Below are positions 1 to 6,087 of a DNA stretch of 15,001 bases, in pieces (within the stretch, counting starts at the first letter, position 1; each line of letters begins with the position of its first letter). Source of the DNA: Granulicatella adiacens (lineage in GTDB: Bacteria; Bacillota; Bacilli; Lactobacillales; Aerococcaceae); assembly GCA_018364485.1 (NCBI GenBank), contig JAGZLX010000038.1, positions 1 through 15,001 on the forward strand, in the 5' to 3' direction. The notes under the pieces were generated by a model. The model saw nothing but the letters and a program-made list of their open reading frames with translations, was not told where the DNA came from and did not search any database. The position numbers and the translations under genes are program-made.

Positions 1-5
1 ATACG

Positions 6-419
6 ATGCTCTTTAAGAAATTAGCCTCTCCGCTAACGAGGGCCTTTCTCGTGAAATTATATCGATGTAGGCAAACGCTTGAGGACTTGCCGAGCCGTTT
101 CTTGACTTTTCCGATTTATACAGAGACGTTTAAAGTACCCAATCTTGTCTGGAAGGGACATGCGTGGATTCTGTTGGAACAAATGGCCTTTAAGGGAGAC
201 GTTGAAATGATGGATTTTGTAAAGCGAGTGGAAGAAGTTTGGCGCCCGCTCATGCGTCCCGTTCCAAATCCCAAAAGCCAGATGGAGGCGTGTCTCTGGG
301 AGCTGTTAGATGAGCTTTTAGCCGACAAGAAAATCAAGCTAGGGTATCCAAAATCAAAAATGAACCGTTTGCAAAAGAAGGGTGATTTTGGTAAAATATT
401 AGTGAGTGTAGAGGGATGA
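6..419 (+). CDS. Uncharacterised protein, possibly the C-terminal part of a longer one
   Basis: I do not recognise this protein. From the first in-frame ATG it is 137 aa, basic, with several tryptophans, no signal peptide and no obvious membrane segment. The middle (about residues 50-110) looks alpha-helical, with acidic helices such as EACLWELLDELLADKK, and the C-terminus is lysine-rich. The frame is open to the left edge of the window (no stop in positions 3-5) and only five bases precede the ATG, so no ribosome binding site can be judged. The true start may lie outside. Codon use is less biased than in the neighbouring rpoB/rpoC, as expected for a modestly expressed gene. No convincing terminator follows: the 420-480 stretch is AT-rich with only weak dyads. 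A real gene end is likely because the opposite-strand frame reads as an unlikely protein. Confidence 0.6.
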   Translation: MLFKKLASPLTRAFLVKLYRCRQTLEDLPSRFLTFPIYTETFKVPNLVWKGHAWILLEQMAFKGDVEMMDFVKRVEEVWRPLMRPVPNPKSQMEACLWELLDELLADKKIKLGYPKSKMNRLQKKGDFGKILVSVEG

Positions 420-476
420 AAAGGCAAATATAGATAATTATGGTAACTGTATATCCAATTATTTAATCCTTTCAAC

Positions 477-482
477 TATAAT
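477..482 (+). promoter_or_regulatory. Candidate -10 box for udp-deoC
   Basis: A perfect TATAAT lies at 477-482, about 140 bases before udp. The hexamer 17 bases upstream (TCCAAT) matches TTGACA poorly, and there is no extended -10 TG. A start near 489 would give a leader of about 135 nt that includes all the hairpins at 512-606. This is a tentative call. Confidence 0.3.
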
Positions 483-511
483 TGCAAAAGGCATTTATAG
501 ACATAATTATT

Positions 512-606
512 TGATGAAGATTTGTCATCATCCTCCTATCTGGGGCTGTGGAAAAACCATGGCCCCTTCCTAGTTTGCTAGGGCAATATCAGGGCACGTA
601 TCGTGC
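512..606 (+). promoter_or_regulatory. Hairpin-rich 5' leader of udp
   Basis: Four inverted repeats follow one another before udp. They are TGATGA/TCATCA (512-517 with 525-530), GGGGCTGTGG/CCATGGCCCC (542-551 with 557-566, an AAAAA loop and two G-U pairs), CCTAG/CTAGG (569-573 with 578-582) and GCACG/CGTGC (594-598 with 602-606). None is followed by a T-run, so they are not intrinsic terminators. The CTTCC at 566-570 is complementary to GGAAG in the udp ribosome binding site (614-618) and could sequester it when the third hairpin is open. A cis-acting RNA control element is inferred. I do not recognise a known riboswitch consensus. Confidence 0.4.
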
Positions 607-624
607 AAGGAAAGGAAGTTTTTC

Positions 625-1398
625 ATGAAATATTCAGAAGAAGGATTACAATATCATATCCATACACGTAAAGGCGATGTAGGTCGTTATGTGATTTTAC
701 CAGGAGACCCAAAACGTTGCGCGAAAATCGCAGAGCATTTTGAAGATGCAAAACTGGTGGCTGATAATCGCGAGTACGTGACATACACAGGATACTTGGA
801 TGGAGAAAAAGTCAGTGTGACATCAACAGGGATTGGTGGACCATCTGCTGCAATTGCACTTGAAGAGTTAGTACGCAGTGGGGCAGATACTTTTGTTCGT
901 GTTGGGACATGTGGCGGAATTGATATTGACGTAAAAGGTGGCGATATCGTGATTGCGACAGGTGCGATTCGTACAGAAGGAACAACACGTGAGTACGCAC
1001 CAATCGAATTCCCAGCGATTGCAAACTACGATGTCGTAACAGCGTTGATTAATGCTGGTAAAGGCTTAGGCTACACAACACACGCAGGCGTTGTTCAATG
1101 TAAAGATTCATTCTACGGACAACATGAACCACAAGTGATGCCAGTAAGCTATGACTTGCAAAATAAATGGGAAGCTTGGAAACGTCTTGGGGTGAAGGCT
1201 TCTGAAATGGAATCTGCAGCGTTGTTTGTAGTAGCAAGCCACTTAGGCGTTCGCGTTGGATCTACTTTCCTAGTAGTAGGAAACCAAGAACGTGAAGCAG
1301 CAGGTTTATCAAACCCAATCGTTCACGATACTGAAGCAGCGATTAAAGTAGCAGTAGAAGCACTTCGTAACTTAATTAAGGAAGACCGAGCAAAATAA
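625..1398 (+). CDS. udp: Uridine phosphorylase
   Basis: This cytosolic enzyme cleaves uridine (often also deoxyuridine) with phosphate to uracil and ribose-1-phosphate in pyrimidine salvage. The 257-aa product is full length for the PNP/UDP phosphorylase (NP-I) family. Phosphate-site elements visible by comparison with E. coli Udp are GDPKR (27-31), R49 in the DNRE segment, and FVRVGT (90-95). STGIGGPS (67-74) is the family glycine loop, and EMES (194-197) is the ribose-binding segment. The base-recognition loop reads FYGQHEP (163-169), like the streptococcal enzymes and one residue shorter than E. coli FYPGQERY. The start is supported by AGGAAAGGAAG 7-17 bases upstream. deoC follows after 14 bases, so the two are surely cotranscribed. 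A purine-nucleoside phosphorylase is the main alternative, but the overall match is to Gram-positive Udp. Confidence 0.93.
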   Translation: MKYSEEGLQYHIHTRKGDVGRYVILPGDPKRCAKIAEHFEDAKLVADNREYVTYTGYLDGEKVSVTSTGIGGPSAAIALEELVRSGADTFVRVGTCGGIDIDVKGGDIVIATGAIRTEGTTREYAPIEFPAIANYDVVTALINAGKGLGYTTHAGVVQCKDSFYGQHEPQVMPVSYDLQNKWEAWKRLGVKASEMESAALFVVASHLGVRVGSTFLVVGNQEREAAGLSNPIVHDTEAAIKVAVEALRNLIKEDRAK

Positions 1399-1412
1399 GA
1401 AAGAGGGATTAT

Positions 1413-2084
1413 ATGGAAATCAAAGAAATTTTGAAAACAGTAGACCATACATTGCTATTACCAGCATCAACTTGGAGTGAAATTAAAGAGATTTTGGATG
1501 ATGCGATGAAATACGAAACAGCGTCAGTATGTATCCCAGCTTCTTTTGTCAAACGTGCGAGTGATTACGTAGACGGAAAATTAGCCATCTGTACCGTTAT
1601 CGGATTTCCAAACGGCTATAGCACAACAGCAACAAAAGTTTTCGAAACAAAGGATGCTATTCAAAATGGTGCCAGCGAAATCGATATGGTCATTAATATC
1701 GGTGATGTGAAAGATGGACGCTTCGATGTAGTGGAAGATGAGATTCGTCAAATCCATGAAGCGTGCGACGGACACATCTTAAAAGTGATTATCGAAACAG
1801 CACTTCTTACTGAAGAAGAAATCATCAAGATGTGTGAAGTCGTAACGAAAGCAGGAGCTGAATTCATTAAGACATCAACAGGTTTCTCAACTGCAGGTGC
1901 AACATTTGAGCACGTAGCATTAATGAAGAAACACGTTGGCGAAGGTGTTCTTGTGAAAGCTGCCGGCGGAATTTCTAGCATTGAAGATGCTGAAAAATTC
2001 ATCGAATTAGGAGCAAGTCGTCTTGGAACAAGTCGGATTGTGAAAATCGTGAAGAATCAATCCGTAGAAGAGGGCACATATTAA
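1413..2084 (+). CDS. deoC: Deoxyribose-phosphate aldolase
   Basis: DeoC reversibly cleaves 2-deoxyribose-5-phosphate to glyceraldehyde-3-phosphate and acetaldehyde. It is the last step feeding deoxynucleoside sugars into glycolysis, and acts in the cytosol. The 223-aa length is normal for the Firmicutes class I aldolase TIM barrel. The catalytic residues are visible: D91 in EIDMVIN, the Schiff-base lysine K153 in EFIKTSTGFS, and K182 in VKAAGGI. The phosphate-binding loop is GASRLGTS (200-207). The ribosome binding site AAGAGGG sits just upstream of the ATG. It is the second gene of an operon with udp. The pentose-1-phosphate from Udp would need phosphopentomutase (DeoB), which is not encoded in the window. 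The operon ends at the hairpin 2114-2145. Confidence 0.96.
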   Translation: MEIKEILKTVDHTLLLPASTWSEIKEILDDAMKYETASVCIPASFVKRASDYVDGKLAICTVIGFPNGYSTTATKVFETKDAIQNGASEIDMVINIGDVKDGRFDVVEDEIRQIHEACDGHILKVIIETALLTEEEIIKMCEVVTKAGAEFIKTSTGFSTAGATFEHVALMKKHVGEGVLVKAAGGISSIEDAEKFIELGASRLGTSRIVKIVKNQSVEEGTY

Positions 2085-2113
2085 CCCCGAAAAACCAGAT
2101 AAAATCTAATTTT

Positions 2114-2150
2114 CCCAAGTGTTGTCGACCTTGACGGCACTTGGGATTTT
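2114..2150 (+). terminator. Terminator-like hairpin after deoC
   Basis: CCCAAGTG (2114-2121) pairs perfectly with CACTTGGG (2138-2145). The stem can extend inward through TTGTC/GACGG to about 13 bp including G-U pairs, with loop GACCTT. The tail is only ATTTT, so termination may be partial. The 3' half of the stem overlaps the -35 box and spacer of the next promoter. Confidence 0.6.
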
Positions 2151-2159
2151 GTGTATAAT
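2131..2159 (+). promoter_or_regulatory. Near-consensus sigma-A promoter of rpoBC
   Basis: TTGACG (2131-2136), a 17-base spacer and a perfect TATAAT (2154-2159) form a strong housekeeping promoter. Transcription should begin near 2166, giving an rpoB leader of about 229 nt. The -35 box and most of the spacer lie inside the 3' half of the deoC terminator hairpin. This makes rpoBC a transcription unit separate from udp-deoC. Confidence 0.85.
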
Positions 2160-2208
2160 AATATAACGCAATAAGTGTAGATTTTAATCGGTGTGAGGGG
2201 TTGAAATA

Positions 2209-2238
2209 TTGTCCAATTCCTTACAAATAAAGGCTTAA
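2209..2238 (+). CDS. Possible 9-codon leader peptide of rpoBC
   Basis: A short frame TTG TCC AAT TCC TTA CAA ATA AAG GCT TAA would encode (M)SNSLQIKA. AGGGG (2196-2200) precedes it at eight bases, exactly the spacing and sequence used by the rpoB TTG start (AGGGG 2382-2386, TTG 2395). Its stop codon ends two bases before the attenuator stem begins at 2241. A ribosome finishing the peptide would therefore cover the 5' arm of that stem. The arrangement is seen in the sequence; translation and regulatory use are inference. It is short enough to occur by chance. Confidence 0.3.
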   Translation: MSNSLQIKA

Positions 2239-2240
2239 AA

Positions 2241-2297
2241 CAAAAGAATTTGCATTTTTCACAAATGACAGCAAACAATTCTTTTGGTTTTTTTTTG
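2241..2297 (+). terminator. Attenuator (intrinsic terminator) in the rpoB leader
   Basis: CAAAAGAATT (2241-2250) pairs perfectly with AATTCTTTTG (2277-2286), followed by G and nine T residues (2288-2296). The interior can fold a second small stem, CATTT/AAATG (2253-2257 with 2263-2267). It lies between the rpoBC promoter and rpoB, and transcripts must read through it to reach rpoB, so it is an attenuator, not an operon-end terminator. AATTCCTT at 2215-2222 resembles the 3' arm and could compete for the 5' arm as an antiterminator. Confidence 0.7.
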
Positions 2298-2323
2298 TTT
2301 AAAAATCGACGGAAATCTTCATT

Positions 2324-2394
2324 TGTTACGAACTTTTAATAAATGTCATCAAAATGTAACATTTATCAATACTAATTTTATAGGGGTGGAAGAG
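2324..2394 (+). ncRNA. Structured rpoB 5' leader, candidate Lacto-rpoB RNA
   Basis: ATAAATGT (2339-2346) pairs with ACATTTAT (2359-2366). CAT/ATG (2347-2349 with 2354-2356) stacks inside it over a CAAA loop, with a two-base TA bulge. The hairpin is followed by the rpoB ribosome binding site AGGGG (2382-2386). A conserved RNA called Lacto-rpoB is known from the 5' UTR of rpoB in lactic acid bacteria, and this hairpin has the right host type and position. I assign it by position and structure, not by a covariance-model match. An alternative pairing TGTTAC (2324-2329) with GTAACA (2356-2361) would disrupt the hairpin. Confidence 0.45.
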
Positions 2395-5300
2395 TTGGCA
2401 CATCATGATGTGAAATACGGTAGACACCGTGTGCGTAGAAGCTATGCACGAATCAGTGAAGTATTAGAATTACCTAATCTGATTGAAATCCAAACAGATT
2501 CTTACCAATGGTTCCTAGATGAAGGTATCCGCGAAATGTTCAAGGATATTTCTCCAATCGAAGACCACACTGGTAACTTGTCATTGGAATTCTTAGATTA
2601 CGAATTACATGCTCCAAAATATAACATACAAGAAGCTAGAAACCACGACGCAAATTACGCGGCTCCAATTTACGTGAAAATGCGTTTAGTGAACAAAGAA
2701 ACTGGCGAAGTAAAAGACCAAGAAGTTTTCTTTGGTGACTTCCCGTTAATGACTGAAATGGGTACATTTATCATTAATGGTGCAGAACGTGTAATTGTAT
2801 CTCAATTAGTTCGTTCTCCTGGTGCTTATTTCCATGACAGACCTGACAAAAACGGTAAACAATTATATGGTTCAACATTAATTCCAAACCGTGGTGCATG
2901 GTTAGAGTACGAAACAGACTCAAAAGACATTTCTTATGTACGTATCGACCGTACTCGTAAAATCCCATTAACGGTATTAGTTCGTGCGTTAGGTTTCGGT
3001 TCAGATGACCTTATCCAAGAAATCTTCGGGGATAGCGAAACATTACGTTTAACATTAGATAAAGATGTTCATAAACGTATGGATGAATCTCGTACAGAAG
3101 AAGCATTAAAAGATATTTATGACCGTCTACGTCCTGGTGAACCAAAAACAGCTGAAAGTTCACGTAACTTATTAACAGCTCGTTTCTTCGACCCACGCCG
3201 CTATGATTTAGCAGCAGTTGGACGCTACAAAGTCAACAAGAAATTAAATCTTAAAACTCGTTTATTACACCAAACAATCGCTGAGAACTTAGTAGATCCT
3301 GAAACAGGCGAAATCGTTGTTGAAAAAGGAACTGTTCTTGAACGCGACGTAATGGAAAAAGTAGTAGAAGTACTTGAAAAAGGTGCGAACTTATTTACTT
3401 TACATCCATCAGAAGACGGTGTGATCAAAGACCCTGTAACAATTCAAACAGTAGAAGTTTACTCACCAGCTGACCCAGAACGCGTGATTAAAGTAATCGG
3501 TAACGGAAACGTTGCTGAAGACGTAAAACACGTAACTGCAAGCGACATTATCGCAACAATCAGCTACTTCTTAAACCTTTACGAAGGAATTGGAACAACA
3601 GACGACATCGACCACTTAGGAAACCGTCGTATCCGTTCAGTAGGGGAATTATTACAAAACCAATTCCGTATCGGGTTATCTCGTATGGAACGTGTGGTTC
3701 GCGAACGTATGTCTATTCAAGACACTGCAACAGTGACACCACAACAATTAGTAAATATTCGTCCAGTCGTTGCGGCAATTAAAGAGTTCTTCGGATCTTC
3801 TCAATTATCACAATTCATGGACCAAACAAACCCATTAGGAGAGTTAACACACAAACGCCGTCTATCAGCGTTAGGACCTGGTGGTTTGACTCGTGACCGT
3901 GCCGGATACGAAGTTCGTGACGTTCACTATTCTCACTATGGCCGTATGTGTCCTATCGAAACTCCTGAAGGACCAAACATCGGGTTGATAAACAGCTTAT
4001 CAACATATGCGAAGATCAACAAATATGGTTTCATCGAAACTCCATACCGTCGTGTAGACTGGAACACTCATAAAGTTACAGATAAAATCGACTACTTAAC
4101 AGCTGACGAAGAAGATAGCTTCGTAGTAGCGCAAGCAAACTCTCCATTAAATGAAGACGGAAGCTTCGTAAACGATGTTGTTATGGCGCGTTACGTATCT
4201 GAAAACTTAGAAGTACCAGTAGACCGCGTGGACTACATGGACGTTTCTCCAAAACAAGTAGTTGCAGTTGCGACAGCATGTATCCCATTCTTAGAAAACG
4301 ACGACTCAAACCGTGCGTTGATGGGTGCGAACATGCAACGTCAAGCTGTTCCATTGTTAAATCCAAAAGCACCATTCATCGGTACAGGTATGGAATACGT
4401 ATCTGCACATGACTCAGGGGTTGCCTTGTTATGTAAACGTGATGGTGTTGTCGAATTCGTTGATGCTAAAGAAGTACGTGTACGTACAGCTGATGGCTCA
4501 TTAGATACTTACCAAATCACTAAGTTCCACGGATCAAACGCGGGTATGTGTTACAACCAACGTCCAATCGTGGCACAAGGGGATAAAGTGGTTAAAGGCG
4601 AAATCCTAGCAGACGGACCTTCTATGGAAAAAGGTGAATTAGCATTAGGACAAAACGTTCTAGTAGCGTTCATGACTTGGGAAGGTTACAACTACGAGGA
4701 TGCGGTTATCATGAGTGAACGTCTAGTGAAAGACGATGTGTATACATCAATTCACATCGACGACTACGATTCAGAAGCTCGTGATACAAAACTTGGACCT
4801 GAAGAAATTACTCGTGAAATTCCAAATGTTGGGGAAGACGCATTGAAGAACCTTGACGCTGACGGAATTATCCGTATCGGTGCCGAAGTTAAAGATGGTG
4901 ACATCTTAGTCGGTAAAGTAACTCCTAAAGGGTTAACAGAACAATCACCAGAAGAACGTTTATTACACGCAATCTTCGGTGAAAAAGCTCGTGAAGTTCG
5001 TGACACGTCTCTACGTGTACCTCACGGCGGTGGCGGTATTGTCCGCGATGTACGTGTGTTCACACGTGCAGCAGGTGATGAATTAGCACCTGGCGTAAAC
5101 AAATTAGTTCGTGTATATATTGTACAAAAACGTAAAATCAATGAAGGGGATAAGATGGCCGGACGTCACGGTAATAAAGGGGTTGTTTCCCGTATTATGC
5201 CGGAAGAAGATATGCCATTCTTACCAGATGGAACACCGGTTGACATCATGTTAAACCCATTAGGGGTACCTTCACGTATGAATATCGGACAAGTGTTAGA

Positions 5301-6036
5301 GTTACACTTAGGTATGGCTGCTCGTGAATTAGGTATTTACATCGCAACACCAGTATTCGATGGTGCGCAAGATGAAGACGTATGGGGAACTGTTGCAGAA
5401 GCGGGTATGGCTCGTGATGCGAAAACAATTCTATATGATGGACGTACAGGTGAACCATTCGATAACCGTGTGTCAGTAGGGGTTATGTACATGATCAAAC
5501 TTGCCCACATGGTTGACGACAAACTTCACGCTCGTTCAATTGGACCATACTCACTCGTTACACAACAACCTCTTGGAGGTAAAGCGCAATTTGGTGGACA
5601 ACGTTTCGGGGAAATGGAAGTATGGGCACTGGAAGCTTATGGTGCTGCTTATACATTACAAGAAATCCTAACGTACAAATCAGATGACGTTGTTGGTCGT
5701 GTGAAGACTTACGAATCAATCGTTAAAGGTCAACAAATTTCACGTCCAGGAGTTCCAGAATCATTCCGCGTATTAGTAAAAGAATTACAAGCTTTAGGTC
5801 TTGATATGAAAGTACTTGACGCACAAGATGAAGAAATCAAACTTGAAGATATGGACGAAGACGAAGGAATTCGTTTCAGTGACGTTGAAAGAACAAATGA
5901 TAGACGTGCTCAATTAGATGAGTATTCTGATCGTGCAGCTGAATTATCAGCAGCAGAAGAAGCAGCTGACGCAGCTGAAGAAGATGCAGCCGATGTAGAA
6001 GACGTTGAAGACAATTTTGATACTGACGAAGAGTAA
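2395..6036 (+). CDS. rpoB: DNA-directed RNA polymerase subunit beta
   Basis: The beta subunit forms half of the RNA polymerase catalytic cleft. The 1213-aa product has standard Firmicutes architecture. I chose the TTG at 2395 (M-AHHDVKYGRHR), which matches the family N-terminus and has AGGGG eight bases upstream. The frame is open further upstream but crosses the attenuator. The rifampicin pocket SSQLSQFMDQ...THKRRLSALG holds D476, H486 and S491, the wild-type residues of susceptible enzymes. The active-site segment GDKMAGRHGNKG (918-929) is intact. The C-terminus ends in an Ala/Glu/Asp-rich acidic tail (about 1181-1213), a variable extension. Codon use is strongly biased, as in highly expressed genes. 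rpoC follows after 51 bases. Unlike the classical order, no rplJ-rplL precedes it; it has its own promoter and leader. Confidence 0.98.
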   Translation: MAHHDVKYGRHRVRRSYARISEVLELPNLIEIQTDSYQWFLDEGIREMFKDISPIEDHTGNLSLEFLDYELHAPKYNIQEARNHDANYAAPIYVKMRLVNKETGEVKDQEVFFGDFPLMTEMGTFIINGAERVIVSQLVRSPGAYFHDRPDKNGKQLYGSTLIPNRGAWLEYETDSKDISYVRIDRTRKIPLTVLVRALGFGSDDLIQEIFGDSETLRLTLDKDVHKRMDESRTEEALKDIYDRLRPGEPKTAESSRNLLTARFFDPRRYDLAAVGRYKVNKKLNLKTRLLHQTIAENLVDPETGEIVVEKGTVLERDVMEKVVEVLEKGANLFTLHPSEDGVIKDPVTIQTVEVYSPADPERVIKVIGNGNVAEDVKHVTASDIIATISYFLNLYEGIGTTDDIDHLGNRRIRSVGELLQNQFRIGLSRMERVVRERMSIQDTATVTPQQLVNIRPVVAAIKEFFGSSQLSQFMDQTNPLGELTHKRRLSALGPGGLTRDRAGYEVRDVHYSHYGRMCPIETPEGPNIGLINSLSTYAKINKYGFIETPYRRVDWNTHKVTDKIDYLTADEEDSFVVAQANSPLNEDGSFVNDVVMARYVSENLEVPVDRVDYMDVSPKQVVAVATACIPFLENDDSNRALMGANMQRQAVPLLNPKAPFIGTGMEYVSAHDSGVALLCKRDGVVEFVDAKEVRVRTADGSLDTYQITKFHGSNAGMCYNQRPIVAQGDKVVKGEILADGPSMEKGELALGQNVLVAFMTWEGYNYEDAVIMSERLVKDDVYTSIHIDDYDSEARDTKLGPEEITREIPNVGEDALKNLDADGIIRIGAEVKDGDILVGKVTPKGLTEQSPEERLLHAIFGEKAREVRDTSLRVPHGGGGIVRDVRVFTRAAGDELAPGVNKLVRVYIVQKRKINEGDKMAGRHGNKGVVSRIMPEEDMPFLPDGTPVDIMLNPLGVPSRMNIGQVLELHLGMAARELGIYIATPVFDGAQDEDVWGTVAEAGMARDAKTILYDGRTGEPFDNRVSVGVMYMIKLAHMVDDKLHARSIGPYSLVTQQPLGGKAQFGGQRFGEMEVWALEAYGAAYTLQEILTYKSDDVVGRVKTYESIVKGQQISRPGVPESFRVLVKELQALGLDMKVLDAQDEEIKLEDMDEDEGIRFSDVERTNDRRAQLDEYSDRAAELSAAEEAADAAEEDAADVEDVEDNFDTDEE

Positions 6037-6044
6037 TAGAACTA

Positions 6045-6087
6045 TTGGAATCGTAGGGCAATTCCAAAAGAAAGGGAGGTAGGCCCC
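6045..6087 (+). promoter_or_regulatory. rpoB-rpoC spacer hairpin with possible pseudoknot over the rpoC ribosome binding site
   Basis: TTGGAAT (6045-6051) pairs with ATTCCAA (6061-6067) around a nine-base loop. The loop contains GGGC (6056-6059), complementary to GCCC (6083-6086) directly before the TTG start. If both form, an H-type pseudoknot would enclose the rpoC Shine-Dalgarno GGAGGT (6075-6080). The hairpin is plain; the pseudoknot is a hypothesis. Confidence 0.3.

Noticed and set aside
116..475. 119-aa minus-strand reading frame
   Set aside because: It overlaps the plus-strand frame 6-419 antisense, has an unlikely Ser/Phe-rich composition and no visible initiation site.
2284..2394. 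Upstream extension of the rpoB frame from TTG 2284
   Set aside because: It begins inside the attenuator stem, has no ribosome binding site, and adds residues absent from RpoB. The TTG at 2395 fits the family N-terminus.
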